64,000 nucleotides of DNA from positions 62,001 through 126,000 of the forward strand of contig JADZBD010000001.1 of the NCBI GenBank assembly GCA_020852255.1. Direction: 5' to 3'. The notes beneath the pieces were generated by a model that saw nothing but the letters and a program-made list of their open reading frames with translations, did not search any database and was not told the origin of the DNA. Below are positions 18,573-28,408 of the stretch, piece after piece. The stretch comes from Bacteroidia bacterium (GTDB lineage: Bacteria > Bacteroidota > Bacteroidia > JADZBD01). Positions within the stretch are counted from its first letter, which is position 1; each line of letters opens with the position of its first letter. A program made the position numbers and the translations under genes.

Positions 18573-19286
18573 ATGCTTTACGAACTCCGCACCGATAAAA
18601 TTCTCTTTCTGGATATAGAAACTGTTCCCATGACCGCCACCGCTGAGGAGGCACCGGAAGCATACCGGAAATTATGGGAAGAAAAATTTAACAAGATCCA
18701 GAATAAACGCCCGGGGGAAGATACTCCGGAAAAAGCCTGGCGCAGCGCCGGTATTTATGCGGAATTTGGAAAGATCATCTGCATTTCTGTTGGCACTTTC
18801 AATCAGGGTAACTTTCTGATAAAATCGCTGGCCGGCCATGATGAAAGGAAGATCCTGGAAGATCTTGCCCGCTTGCTGGAGCAATCGTACGCACGGCCGG
18901 AGGCAAGGCTCTGCGCACACAACGGGAAGGAATTCGATTTCCCGTACATTGCGCGGCGCATGATGATCCACGGAATACGTTTACCTTCCATTCTGAACCT
19001 GGCCGGAAAAAAGCCATGGGAAGTACAGTTGCTGGATACGATGGAACTTTGGAAATTCGGAGACTATAAGAGTTATACATCGCTGAACCTGCTGGCTACG
19101 GTACTGGGTGTTCCCACGCCGAAGGACGACATTGACGGCAGCCAGGTATACGGCGTCTATTATCATGAAAAGGACCTGCCAAGAATCGTTACCTATTGCC
19201 AGAAGGATGTACTTACCGTGGCGCAGATCCTGCGGCGCATGCGGGGCGAAGAAATACTGCCGGTAACGGAGGTCGTACAACGTTAA
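18573..19286 (+). CDS. 3'-5' exonuclease of the RNase H-like (PolB exonuclease) fold
   Basis: A 237-residue protein with the DEDD exonuclease signature. Motif I is LFLDIETVP (residues 10-18), motif II lies in LCAHNGKEFDFPYIARRM and motif III in RIVTYCQKDVLTVAQIL, with YCQKD carrying the last Asp. The region between them matches the predicted PolB-like exonuclease family (PF10108) found in many bacteria. It would remove nucleotides from 3' ends of DNA or RNA; the substrate is not known. It starts 1 nt after the previous stop. Its position behind rbfA favours RNA processing or DNA repair housekeeping, but this is inference. Confidence 0.85.
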   Translation: MLYELRTDKILFLDIETVPMTATAEEAPEAYRKLWEEKFNKIQNKRPGEDTPEKAWRSAGIYAEFGKIICISVGTFNQGNFLIKSLAGHDERKILEDLARLLEQSYARPEARLCAHNGKEFDFPYIARRMMIHGIRLPSILNLAGKKPWEVQLLDTMELWKFGDYKSYTSLNLLATVLGVPTPKDDIDGSQVYGVYYHEKDLPRIVTYCQKDVLTVAQILRRMRGEEILPVTEVVQR

Positions 19287-19300
19287 GCCATGGCTTTTTG

Positions 19301-19308
19301 TAATTTCG
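19301..19308 (+). promoter_or_regulatory. -7 box TAATTTCG, 4 nt before start
   Basis: One mismatch to TAnnTTTG, ending exactly 4 nt before ATG 19313. It gives the lipoprotein gene its own start of transcription inside the rbfA group. Confidence 0.45.
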
Positions 19309-19312
19309 CTGG

Positions 19313-19840
19313 ATGAGATGGTTTTCAGGCATCCTGTTGCTTCTGCTTTTCACCTCCTGTGAAGAAAAGAAAGCATTTGAACTTTATACGCAGGAATTCC
19401 GGGACATCATGAAGTCGGAGGAAGGTTTTTTGCGGATGCTTGAACCGGGAATGTCGCAACAGCAGGTAAAACACGAAGAACAGTGGGCACTGCGCGATGA
19501 GGATAAGAACTACCTTTTTTTTGAACAAAGAAAAAAAACGGGAGAGATGTACACCCTGGAATGTACATTTGGTCCGGGCGGACTCATGGAGATCAAAATG
19601 GATTGTTACCTTATCAGTTCCGGCGACGCCCGGAATTTGTTCAATGAGATGAAAGAATACTACCAATCGCGTTTCGGGGAAAGCGAAGATTACTATGGTT
19701 TCTCCGGGTGGGTTACCGATTTCGACGGGCAGGTGGTTAAAATCGAACTGGAGGATGAAAGTTCCCAATACCGGCAAGGCAAGATCAGTCTTTTCATTTA
19801 CCAGCATATACCCGAAGCCCCTTCCAAACCAAAGGGGTGA
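19313..19840 (+). CDS. Small lipoprotein of unknown function
   Basis: A 175-residue protein with a lipoprotein signal: MRWFSGILLLLLFTSC, Cys16 being the lipidation site, followed by EEKK. The mature part is charged and mixed alpha/beta (a helical stretch at 20-60, then strands such as GEMYTLECTFGPGGLMEIKM). No family is recognised. It is 26 nt after the exonuclease gene and has its own -7 box, so it may be expressed separately. It probably faces the periplasm at the membrane. Confidence 0.75.
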   Translation: MRWFSGILLLLLFTSCEEKKAFELYTQEFRDIMKSEEGFLRMLEPGMSQQQVKHEEQWALRDEDKNYLFFEQRKKTGEMYTLECTFGPGGLMEIKMDCYLISSGDARNLFNEMKEYYQSRFGESEDYYGFSGWVTDFDGQVVKIELEDESSQYRQGKISLFIYQHIPEAPSKPKG

Positions 19841-19944
19841 TACCGCTCTCATTCTCAGTCATCTGTCCTATTCCGCTCTTGGTCGAATAGGCCCTTTGCG
19901 CGTTTGGTGAATACCCCTTAAAAGTGTACTTTAGGCCTCCTTTT

Positions 19945-21759
19945 ATGAGAGACGAGATTTTACTAGAGATCCGGAACCTGGTCACGGAATTTCACACAGA
20001 GGACGAGGTAGTAAAGGCGGTCAACGATGTCAGCTTCACGATGAAGCGGGGCGAGACCATAGGAATCGTGGGAGAATCAGGATCTGGAAAATCAGTGACG
20101 GCTCTTTCCATGATGCGCCTTATTCCCAATCCACCCGGCCGGATCACCAATGGTGAGATCATTTTCCATTCACGCACCAAAGGGGCAGTAGATCTGACAA
20201 AGATCTCCGACAAAGAAATGCGCTCTTTCCGGGGGAACGAGATCGCGATGATCTTCCAGGAACCCATGACTTCTCTCAATCCGGTTTACACCTGCGGCGA
20301 CCAGGTGATGGAAGCCATCATTCTGCACCAGGGTGCCGATAAAAAAACCGCAAAAGAGAAAACGATCCAGTTATTCCGGGAGGTGCAACTGCCCCGCCCC
20401 GAAGATATTTTCGATACCTACCCTCACCAGATTTCCGGCGGACAAAAGCAACGGGTGATGATTGCCATGGCCATGAGCTGCAATCCATCCATACTTATCG
20501 CCGACGAACCCACCACTGCACTCGACGTTACTGTACAGCATACCATCCTCGAACTGATGCAAAAACTCCAGGAGCAGCATGAGATGGGGATCATGTTTAT
20601 CACCCATGATCTGGGTGTGATCGCGGAACTGGCTGATAAAGTGGTGGTGATGTATAAGGGAAAGATCGTGGAACAGGGAAATGTGTGGGATATCTTCTCC
20701 AATCCGCAGCATCCATACACTAAAGGCCTGCTGGCTTGCCGGCCTCCGCTCAACAAACGACTGCACTGGCTCCCCACCGTTTCGGATTTCATGAAAACGG
20801 ATGAACATGGTACCATGACCGAGAGTTCCACGTCGGTGGAAGAAGCCACAAACCGTTTTATTCTGACGAAAGAGGAGCGGGAGACTACACATAAGGAGCT
20901 TTACCAGCGTGAACCGCTGCTTCAGATAAAAAACCTGAAAACATATTTTCCTATTAAAAAGGGAATCTTTGGAAAGGCGAAAGATTTTGTACGCGCCGTT
21001 GATGATGTAACATTTGACGTATACCCCGGAGAAACACTCGGCCTGGTTGGAGAATCCGGATGCGGAAAAACCACGCTTGGACGTACGGTGCTTAAACTGA
21101 TCGAACCTACAGACGGGGAAGTCATTTACAAGGGACAAAATATCACCCATCTTCCGCCCCGCTCGATGCGGGAACTCCGGAAGAATATGCAGATAATATT
21201 CCAGGATCCTTACTCCTCCCTGAATCCCCGCATCACTATTGGCGAAGCCTTGCTGGAACCCATGCAGGTGCACGGAATTCTTGAAAACGACCGTGCCCGC
21301 AAAGAACGGGTGATGGAACTGCTGAACAGGGTGAACATGAGTGACAGTCATTTTTACCGTTACCCTCACGAATTTTCGGGCGGTCAGCGCCAGCGGATTT
21401 GTATCGCCCGCGCGCTCACGCTAAATCCCCAATTCATTATTTGTGATGAATCTGTTTCTGCCCTCGATGTTTCCATTCAGGCCCAGGTGCTCAACCTCCT
21501 CAATGAACTGAAAAAAGAATTCAAATTCACTTACATTTTCATTTCCCATGATCTTTCCGTTGTAAAATTCATGAGCGACCGTATGGTGGTGATGAATCGC
21601 GGAAAGGTGGAAGAAATGGGTGATGCGGACCTGATCTACGAGAATCCGCAAACGGAATACACCCAAAAACTTATCGGCGCCATTCCGAAGGGAGAACTCG
21701 AAGATATCAAGGCTTCCATGGCACGGAAAGAAGCACGCCGCAAAACGGTTCCGGCCTGA
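19945..21759 (+). CDS. Fused dipeptide/oligopeptide ABC transporter ATPase (DppD-DppF type)
   Basis: About 604 residues with two complete ATPase halves. The first has Walker A GESGSGKS, signature [15 protein letters not shown] and Walker [12 protein letters not shown]. The second has [24 protein letters not shown] and [11 protein letters not shown]. Each half ends in the oligopeptide-specific C-terminal tail ([26 protein letters not shown]). Such fusions power peptide or nickel uptake, as in GsiA and YejF. ATG 19945 is preferred over an upstream GTG because homology begins at [11 protein letters not shown]. No permease gene is adjacent; a candidate binding protein lies at 45881. This enzyme may therefore serve permeases encoded elsewhere. 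Confidence 0.93.
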   Translation: MRDEILLEIRNLVTEFHTEDEVVKAVNDVSFTMKRGETIGIVGESGSGKSVTALSMMRLIPNPPGRITNGEIIFHSRTKGAVDLTKISDKEMRSFRGNEIAMIFQEPMTSLNPVYTCGDQVMEAIILHQGADKKTAKEKTIQLFREVQLPRPEDIFDTYPHQISGGQKQRVMIAMAMSCNPSILIADEPTTALDVTVQHTILELMQKLQEQHEMGIMFITHDLGVIAELADKVVVMYKGKIVEQGNVWDIFSNPQHPYTKGLLACRPPLNKRLHWLPTVSDFMKTDEHGTMTESSTSVEEATNRFILTKEERETTHKELYQREPLLQIKNLKTYFPIKKGIFGKAKDFVRAVDDVTFDVYPGETLGLVGESGCGKTTLGRTVLKLIEPTDGEVIYKGQNITHLPPRSMRELRKNMQIIFQDPYSSLNPRITIGEALLEPMQVHGILENDRARKERVMELLNRVNMSDSHFYRYPHEFSGGQRQRICIARALTLNPQFIICDESVSALDVSIQAQVLNLLNELKKEFKFTYIFISHDLSVVKFMSDRMVVMNRGKVEEMGDADLIYENPQTEYTQKLIGAIPKGELEDIKASMARKEARRKTVPA

Positions 21760-21803
21760 TCTCCTCCGTAAGATCCCCTTTCCTGATTCTGATTCCGGCC
21801 GCC

Positions 21804-23150
21804 GTGCTCTATCTGGGCGCATGGTATTTTTCTGAAACTTCATTCGATGCAGGCGATGGGGTAAGACATCATGAAATTGCGCGGTACTCCTGGCAACACC
21901 CGGAGTTATTTCTTCACCATTGGGGGAAACCGGTATTCACCCTCCTGTGCTCGCCTTTTGCACAGTTCGGTATCAAAGGCACCATGTTTTTTAACATCCT
22001 TGTTTCGCTTATCACGGCGGCGCTCTGCATTCGAACCGCCCGAAAGCTCGGCATGCCACAGCCCTGGCTTAGTGCCGTTTTGTTTTTATTTGCACCGGTG
22101 GTTTATGCCTCTTCTCTCAGCGGCCTTACCGAACCTCTTTTTGCCCTCTTTCTTGCTGCGGGCGTATGGCTGCTGCTGGAAAGAAAATTTATCACTGCCG
22201 CCCTGCTATTGTCATTTCACCCGTTTGTACGGAGCGAGGGATTTGTTCTCCTGACGGTCTTTCAGCTTTTCCTTCTTCTGGAAAAAAAATGGCTTGCGCT
22301 TGCCATCACACTCACAGGAACCATCGTCTACTCTGCGATGGGCGGAATCGTTTACGGTGACTGGCTTTGGTTAATTCATAAGAGCCCGTATCACTTTGGG
22401 GAGAATATTTACGGCCGCGGTGACTGGCATTTCTTCCTTTCACGCAATGAGTTTATCTATGGCATTCCCTTTTTTGTGCTCACCCTGATGGCTTTGCTTT
22501 ACGGAATCATTCACGGTATAAAAAAACCCGATCGCTCGCTGATCCTGCTTGTACTTCTCCCCTTCTCTGTCTATTTTCTCTTACACAGTGTTCTATGGGC
22601 CTGCGGCATTCAGGCAGGCGGGATGAAACGAGTGATGACAGGCGGAATGCCTCTTCTGGCCATTCTTGCCCCATCCGGTTTACTGCTGGCACGGTTGATT
22701 CGCGTACAAACAATAAAAATTCAACTCGTTGGCGCCACGCTCATTGCACTAACAGGAGTAATCTATCCTTTTAAACAATTCGGTTTCGGCTTCAGCTACT
22801 CTGATGAAGAATATGCTCTCAGGGAAACCGTGCAGGAACTACAGAAACGAGGGTTACAGAAACGGAAATGCTTTTACCTGCATCCTTCCTTTACCTTATT
22901 TGCGGAGCGAGATCCCTTTAACACAGCTCTCTGCGGAGAAATCTGGAGCTTGCCCTCTGACCATGCGGCAGCAGGGATCAGGGAAGGCGAGTTGCTGATA
23001 TGGGACGCTCATTATGCCGCACTGGAGGGACTCCTGAAGGAGGAGCAGGTGCGGGAAGATCCTTCGCTGGAATTACTTTTCGAAAAGAAATCAGGCAGTT
23101 ACTCCGTTATGGTACTGACCCCGAAGCCGGTTTCGGCTCCGATAAAGTGA
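21804..23150 (+). CDS. GT-C-type polytopic membrane protein, probable glycosyltransferase
   Basis: At least 448 residues with about nine membrane spans. The first loop has SFDAGDGVRHHEIARYSW, the acidic motif typical of GT-C enzymes, and the C-terminal 90 residues are soluble. The start is uncertain. The given GTG cuts into the first hydrophobic helix, and the frame stays open upstream through [16 protein letters not shown] with no ATG, so translation may begin further upstream at a rare codon overlapping the ATPase stop. It ends in a 44-nt convergent overlap with the next gene. The acceptor and sugar are unknown; the neighbouring GT-C and GT2 genes on the other strand suggest an envelope glycan. 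Confidence 0.75.
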   Translation: MLYLGAWYFSETSFDAGDGVRHHEIARYSWQHPELFLHHWGKPVFTLLCSPFAQFGIKGTMFFNILVSLITAALCIRTARKLGMPQPWLSAVLFLFAPVVYASSLSGLTEPLFALFLAAGVWLLLERKFITAALLLSFHPFVRSEGFVLLTVFQLFLLLEKKWLALAITLTGTIVYSAMGGIVYGDWLWLIHKSPYHFGENIYGRGDWHFFLSRNEFIYGIPFFVLTLMALLYGIIHGIKKPDRSLILLVLLPFSVYFLLHSVLWACGIQAGGMKRVMTGGMPLLAILAPSGLLLARLIRVQTIKIQLVGATLIALTGVIYPFKQFGFGFSYSDEEYALRETVQELQKRGLQKRKCFYLHPSFTLFAERDPFNTALCGEIWSLPSDHAAAGIREGELLIWDAHYAALEGLLKEEQVREDPSLELLFEKKSGSYSVMVLTPKPVSAPIK

Positions 23151-25005
23151 TTCTGAGATCATCCACAAAAAATTCCCCCTTCCCTGCATTCCACAGGTAT
23201 ACCATGAGGGAGTCCTGCTCATGCCGTGCATACGGCGTGAAATACCAAGCTTCCGCTTTGTTCCAGGTTCGCGCTTGCATGGGGATGTCGGAGATGATCT
23301 TTGTACTATAACCATACGTTCGTCCACCTGTAACCATATTAAAAACAATATGTGTGTTGCTGAGTACTGTTCCGGAATCAAACCAAATCATACACTCCGT
23401 TCGGATTGCCGCATAAGGGCCGGAAGAAAACTCATAGAATTTCCGGGCAAAGGTAGGACTGAATGGTGACTGCTCACTCATTCTGTAACTCCTCTTCCCG
23501 GAAAAAGCCTTTTGGTCCGATGTAAACTGTGTTTTCCCGTCGGCCAGTTCTCCTTCCATATCAAAGAAAGCAAGCTCTTTGGTATACTGCCCGGCTGAAG
23601 GCGATGAAAAGTAGTCGCTTAATCCCGTATCATTCCACTCCAGTAACTTTTCCGCCCCCAGCGGAACAGCCGTACGGAGGAAAACAGCGGAATAAAAGTC
23701 TTTGCTCATCCGGTTCATATGAATAATACCCCGGCTATACTGCCAGACCTGAAAAAGATTCAACCCCGTTAACAAGGCTATCACCGCGTAAGAACTACGC
23801 GCAACGGTCTTCGGCAGGTAGAGCAGCCAGTTATTCAACGATGCCAGGGGCAATGCCAGCAGAGGATAAATATCAATCATCGGACGCTGGCCGAAACTCT
23901 CCGCATACCACCAGTTTTCCCATGAGGAAAGCAGGTAAATATGCAACACTGTTATTACCATCACGGTGATTAAAAAAAGTTGTTTCTCTTTGGCCGCTCT
24001 CCAGATGCCGGGGATGAGCAGTAACATCAGCGGAGTATAAATCAACCAACCTTTTTTAAAGCTGAAGAGGAAATCGGATGTGTATGGATCCGTTAACGTG
24101 AAGCGTTCAATATCCTCCGGAAAATAAATCCATTCTCCTGCAGCACTTTTCCAGTAAAGCATCTGCAAGCAGCCAAAAAGTATCAGGGTGCTATAGCAAA
24201 CGATGAAGCCGTAAAGTATCCTGCCCGGCTTCCGGATAATTTCCTTCAACGCACTACAGGACGTTATTCTCCAGAGCACCGGAATGATGGTCCATAAAAC
24301 AGCCGTTGGTCTTACCAGAATGGCTATGCCCAGTATCGCACCGGCAACAAGAGCCATAGAGATAGAATTGCTTTTTGTCCACCGATCCAAACAGAGCAAC
24401 AAGGCGGCCATGAGCATGAAGCCGATGCCGTGAGGCCCCACACTTTCCATTACACCATGTACCGGAAAATTAGTGCCGGTCAAAACAATTACCAGTGTGA
24501 GGACTGTTATTCTCTCATTCCATCGGTTCAACAGCAAGCGTCTTAGAAAAATCATTCCCAGTGCAGCGAAAATGAACCCGGAAAACATCACCGCCAACTG
24601 GTAGGGAAGTGAAAAACCATCGGTGCTGTATCCAAGAGGACCGGCCAGTGCATGCGCAATAAAGAAAGCCGGACTCCAGAGCAGCGCATGACCGCAGGTA
24701 TAAATATTCACTTGCTTTCCTTCCCCGGCAGGACGAAACTGGTAGGTGACAGATCCCGGGGAATAGGTGCGGTTAATTTTCTCAACCCAATCGCTGTTTT
24801 TCAGGTAGGGATCGTCATAGATAAAGGTTGCCGGGAGATACATGTAATAGCCGTACGCATCCCAGGCGGTGACCGTTCCGGTGACGGGATTTCCCGGATC
24901 GTTCCCGGCATACCGTGAAAACTTCCAGCCTGCCAGCACCAGCCATACCAGCAGAATGAACCGGGCGGAAGGTGATGTTCGAATCACGTTGAGCAGCCCT
25001 TTCAT
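23107..25005 (-). CDS. GT-C membrane protein with C-terminal jelly-roll-like domain (paralogue A)
   Basis: A 632-residue protein. About ten to eleven membrane spans lie in residues 10-430, with the first loop carrying TAWDAYGYYMYLPATFIYDD. The C-terminal 160 residues are a soluble, probably extracytoplasmic beta domain that ends VYLWNAGKGEFFVDDLRI. The same arrangement and ending occur in the next gene and in 29140-31002, so these are paralogues. The start overlaps the previous stop by 4 nt (ATGA), giving translational coupling. Its 3' end overlaps the convergent 21804 gene by 44 nt. Transfer of a sugar from a polyprenyl-phosphate donor is inferred from the fold; no substrate can be read. Confidence 0.78.
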   Translation of the reverse strand: MKGLLNVIRTSPSARFILLVWLVLAGWKFSRYAGNDPGNPVTGTVTAWDAYGYYMYLPATFIYDDPYLKNSDWVEKINRTYSPGSVTYQFRPAGEGKQVNIYTCGHALLWSPAFFIAHALAGPLGYSTDGFSLPYQLAVMFSGFIFAALGMIFLRRLLLNRWNERITVLTLVIVLTGTNFPVHGVMESVGPHGIGFMLMAALLLCLDRWTKSNSISMALVAGAILGIAILVRPTAVLWTIIPVLWRITSCSALKEIIRKPGRILYGFIVCYSTLILFGCLQMLYWKSAAGEWIYFPEDIERFTLTDPYTSDFLFSFKKGWLIYTPLMLLLIPGIWRAAKEKQLFLITVMVITVLHIYLLSSWENWWYAESFGQRPMIDIYPLLALPLASLNNWLLYLPKTVARSSYAVIALLTGLNLFQVWQYSRGIIHMNRMSKDFYSAVFLRTAVPLGAEKLLEWNDTGLSDYFSSPSAGQYTKELAFFDMEGELADGKTQFTSDQKAFSGKRSYRMSEQSPFSPTFARKFYEFSSGPYAAIRTECMIWFDSGTVLSNTHIVFNMVTGGRTYGYSTKIISDIPMQARTWNKAEAWYFTPYARHEQDSLMVYLWNAGKGEFFVDDLRITLSEPKPASGSVP

Positions 25006-26807
25006 TTATACCAAAATGTGAGTTCAACGTCATCCAGATAAATTGCCGTTGTATCGTTTTTCAGGACATATACATTAAGATTATAATCTCCCGCGAGAGC
25101 GTGTGGCAGCTTAACCGCTCTTTCGAAATTTATCCATTTATCCGCCTCCCAGACCATATGAAAGAGCGGATACCCGTGATACATCGGAGAATCGCTCCCG
25201 CGCTGAACATGAATAACCAGGAAGGCGTCGCTTTCCAGGTTTGTCATCATGGCCCTGAACTTCACGTTCAGTATTACTTCCTTCGCGGAATCAGGTATGC
25301 ATTCGCTCAATGTTTTCAGAAAAGTGACGCTTTTTTTCTGATCTCCCTCCATTTTGGAAGAATACTTTCCGCTAAAGGCGTAATCTCCGGAAACGGTATG
25401 CATATCCATCCACTGTGTGCCGCCCTCCATATCATTGAAGAAAACAGCTTTCCCCGCTCCCGGAGGAATGGGTGGACCACCATCTGGTGGTAAAAGCATG
25501 TTTTGATATTTTTTATCCGTTTTGAGAAAAATTCGCCAGTACTTTACTTTATCCATTCCATCCCAAGGGAGGATCAGCCGGTAGGCCTGATATGATTGTA
25601 AAAGATTCAAAAATAAAAATGCCGCAACCGGAACTGAAAGCACCACCCGGAACCAGACTGGGAAATTCATAAGTCCTGTTGCATACAGGATGGCAAAGAA
25701 AGGAAAGTATTCGATCATGGACCGCATTCCAAAACTTCCGCCGTACCACCAGCTCCACCAGGAAGAAACCACCCAGAGTACGATAGCAAAAAATCCTGCA
25801 AACGTCCATGCCGCAAACCGTTGTCTCCTGAATAAAACAATGATTCCGGAAAGACAAATAATGAGAATAGGAGTATACACAAACAATCCCTTCCGGTAAC
25901 TAAACAGTACATTCAGGATCTCGGGATGCAAAAAATCAAAATGTTCTCCGATATATGTATCCACCCACCACTGCCCGCAGGCGAAATAATAGAGCAAGGC
26001 CTGGATAAAGAGGAATGCGATACAAATCCCTCCTGCTATGAACACCCGTGAGATCCGGGAAAAACATTCCCTGACGAATCGTACGAACGTTTCACGGTCG
26101 CCTGCGAGGAAAGGCAGGGAAAGCAGAACCAAGCCGTTCGATGGCCGGATAAGCAGAATGAGCGCAAAACTTACTGCGAGTCCGTAAAATCTGCCGCGCG
26201 TAAATCCTGAGAAAAGAAGCCGCGCGAAATAAATGAAAAGCGTGAAGGCAAAAAAGGAATACGTATGTGACATGCTGGGTTCCACCAGCGTATAATAGAG
26301 AAGATTCGTTCCCAATCCGATCACCGTAACAGAAAGCATACATATCCACTCCGGTACTCCGTAGGTTTTGAGGATATTGCGGAGCATCCATAGTCCTGCA
26401 ATAAAATAGAACAGCGTGGAGATACCCACCCCTGTCTGGAACAATACAGAGTATCCGTCCACATCATAACCCAGCAGCGAAGAAAGCAGCAAGGCGAGCA
26501 GGAAGAAAGGGGCCATTAATACAGCAACCCCTGCGAAATATTTATTGACGTACTTCCCGTTTATGTAGGCGGCGAAGTAGGCTCCCTGACTGTAATTTTC
26601 GTAATATTTCTTTTCATAATCCGGCGCGAAGCCGTAATTGAGGTCACCATAGATAAAAACGGCCGGCAGATAGCCGTAATATCCTTTGCCGTCGCTGCCG
26701 ATGGTATGCTTCCAGTTCCCCCCTCTCCATTTGTCTGAATGCAGAAACAGCACACAGGCAAGCGTGAGGAAAAAAAGAAGGAACGCTGTTCCGGGAATCC
26801 GTTTCAC
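25002..26807 (-). CDS. GT-C membrane protein with C-terminal jelly-roll-like domain (paralogue B)
   Basis: A 601-residue protein. The first extracytoplasmic loop has IGSDGKGYYGYLPAVFIYGD, closely parallel to paralogue A (D.GYY.YLPA.FIY.D). About ten spans follow, up to about residue 420. From about 455 there is a soluble domain (FFNDMEGGTQWMDM ... YSSKMEG) ending VYVLKNDTTAIYLDDVEL, again like paralogue A. The shared loop and tail point to gene duplication. Both ends overlap neighbouring genes by 4 nt. The function is inferred as sugar transfer on the periplasmic side of the inner membrane. Confidence 0.78.
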   Translation of the reverse strand: MKRIPGTAFLLFFLTLACVLFLHSDKWRGGNWKHTIGSDGKGYYGYLPAVFIYGDLNYGFAPDYEKKYYENYSQGAYFAAYINGKYVNKYFAGVAVLMAPFFLLALLLSSLLGYDVDGYSVLFQTGVGISTLFYFIAGLWMLRNILKTYGVPEWICMLSVTVIGLGTNLLYYTLVEPSMSHTYSFFAFTLFIYFARLLFSGFTRGRFYGLAVSFALILLIRPSNGLVLLSLPFLAGDRETFVRFVRECFSRISRVFIAGGICIAFLFIQALLYYFACGQWWVDTYIGEHFDFLHPEILNVLFSYRKGLFVYTPILIICLSGIIVLFRRQRFAAWTFAGFFAIVLWVVSSWWSWWYGGSFGMRSMIEYFPFFAILYATGLMNFPVWFRVVLSVPVAAFLFLNLLQSYQAYRLILPWDGMDKVKYWRIFLKTDKKYQNMLLPPDGGPPIPPGAGKAVFFNDMEGGTQWMDMHTVSGDYAFSGKYSSKMEGDQKKSVTFLKTLSECIPDSAKEVILNVKFRAMMTNLESDAFLVIHVQRGSDSPMYHGYPLFHMVWEADKWINFERAVKLPHALAGDYNLNVYVLKNDTTAIYLDDVELTFWYK

Positions 26808-28342
26808 CTCCGTTTCAATAATACTCCGTTTTTCTTACTACTGACTGCCACTGGTTCATAGGCGGACCGTACATTCCTCCACATTGTTGCCGCACAGGAG
26901 TCCGGAGTGGTGTACGGATACTTCCAGAACATAATATAATCTGTTGGCTGCCCCGTTACACGCTCATAGATACGGGGATCACCGCAAGGCGGCCGCTGGA
27001 TCAAATCCCAAACATGCTTTTTTGGATTATGCATCGGTTTCCATCGGAGGGGAAAGCATCCGGTTTCTGCCTCGTAGTTCTCAAAGATAATGATGTCTCC
27101 TCTGATGACGGCATAATTTGTAAAATGACCGAGAAACCAATCGGTTTCGTAATTCAGGATCAATGCCGTTGAGCGGGGAGGTATCATGGAGGAAAGATGC
27201 ATAAATTCATCCACATGGCGACCGTGGTTAACAGCTTCCCGGCTGTAATAGCTCATCCTCCCGAAAGCCGACCAACCCACCACAGCGATGGCTAGCCAAC
27301 CCATCCAATGCCCATTTCTTTTCATGGCAAAGGCAAGCGAAAGCATGAGCAGGCAGAAATAATGCAGGCGTATACTGAGATAACCGCCCCCAAACATCCA
27401 GTCAGGAAAAACAAAACAAAGTAAACCCAGTCCTATTCCCGTCAAAAAAAATATTTGCATGACCCTGTCCGCTGATCTCCAGCGGATAAGAAACAATACA
27501 AACAGCACAGCCAGCAAAATGGTAATTCCTGCCACATAGGGGGCCTCTAATTCCGTATGAAGGGCTACGAGGGAGCGCGAATCTTTAAAAAACCCGGCGA
27601 TTTCACCTGCATCCGGCCATCCTCCCATATTAACATGAGGCTGCTGTAATAGAAAAAGAACCGACAGTACCAGGCCTGGAAGAGCCATCAGAAACACCGG
27701 AAATAATTTCTGCGGCCACTCTCGCAGAGACTTCGCATCGCTCAGGGCAATCAGGAAAAGGATACCAACAGTGATCCCGAACACGAACAGATGCGACAGG
27801 TAAGTGAAAAGCAGCACGAGCAGGAATAGTAATGAATAGCGCGTTCCGTTTTGTTTCAGACGGGAAAATAATCCTATGCTTGAAAACATCAGAGAAAGAG
27901 CAAGGGAAAAATTAAAAAAACCCATCAGGAGTGGAAAAGAATAAGTCAGTGGGAAGATCAGGAAGGACCATGCATTCAATCGCTCACGAAAACCGAGCAA
28001 TAAATACCGGAACGACAATGGGAGGGCCATAACACACAGAAAGACCATCCACTTTTCGGCCGTGGCAGTATCGGTTACACTTCCTAATACGCCCAGAATA
28101 ATATGAGAGATAAGATTGGGGTTGGGAAAATAATTCAAATCAAGAAAGCCGGAAAGAAATTCTCTTTCTCCTGTAAACCAGGCCCTCAGCATATTGGCAT
28201 TGCAGGCATGAGCAGGTCCGTCGAGGGTTGGGTAATACGGGGAGAGCAGAACAGGAAGCGCAACGAGCAGTAAAGCGGCGCCATACATGACATCCCACTT
28301 CCGGTACTGCCACACACGGAATCTGATCTTAACTTCGTTCAT
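26804..28342 (-). CDS. GT-C-type polytopic membrane protein
   Basis: A 512-residue protein with about eleven membrane spans. The first loop holds YYPTLDGPAHACNANML, a DGPxH motif typical of GT-C transferases in Bacteroidota. The last 130 residues are soluble and lack the jelly-roll ending of its neighbours. It overlaps paralogue B by 4 nt. A 66-nt gap separates it from the GT2 gene upstream, with no clear promoter in the gap. The role is inferred as glycosyl transfer; the sugar and acceptor are unknown. Confidence 0.75.
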   Translation of the reverse strand: MNEVKIRFRVWQYRKWDVMYGAALLLVALPVLLSPYYPTLDGPAHACNANMLRAWFTGEREFLSGFLDLNYFPNPNLISHIILGVLGSVTDTATAEKWMVFLCVMALPLSFRYLLLGFRERLNAWSFLIFPLTYSFPLLMGFFNFSLALSLMFSSIGLFSRLKQNGTRYSLLFLLVLLFTYLSHLFVFGITVGILFLIALSDAKSLREWPQKLFPVFLMALPGLVLSVLFLLQQPHVNMGGWPDAGEIAGFFKDSRSLVALHTELEAPYVAGITILLAVLFVLFLIRWRSADRVMQIFFLTGIGLGLLCFVFPDWMFGGGYLSIRLHYFCLLMLSLAFAMKRNGHWMGWLAIAVVGWSAFGRMSYYSREAVNHGRHVDEFMHLSSMIPPRSTALILNYETDWFLGHFTNYAVIRGDIIIFENYEAETGCFPLRWKPMHNPKKHVWDLIQRPPCGDPRIYERVTGQPTDYIMFWKYPYTTPDSCAATMWRNVRSAYEPVAVSSKKNGVLLKRR

Positions 28343-28408
28343 TTCAACCGGGTGTGTAAAGTCCGCCCCGGGAATCTTGCCCCTGCGGTGTAACTCAACT
28401 TGGTCTTA

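Noticed and set aside
20371-21369. 332-codon minus-strand frame opposite the fused ATPase
   Set aside because: Antisense shadow; the plus strand has all ABC motifs.
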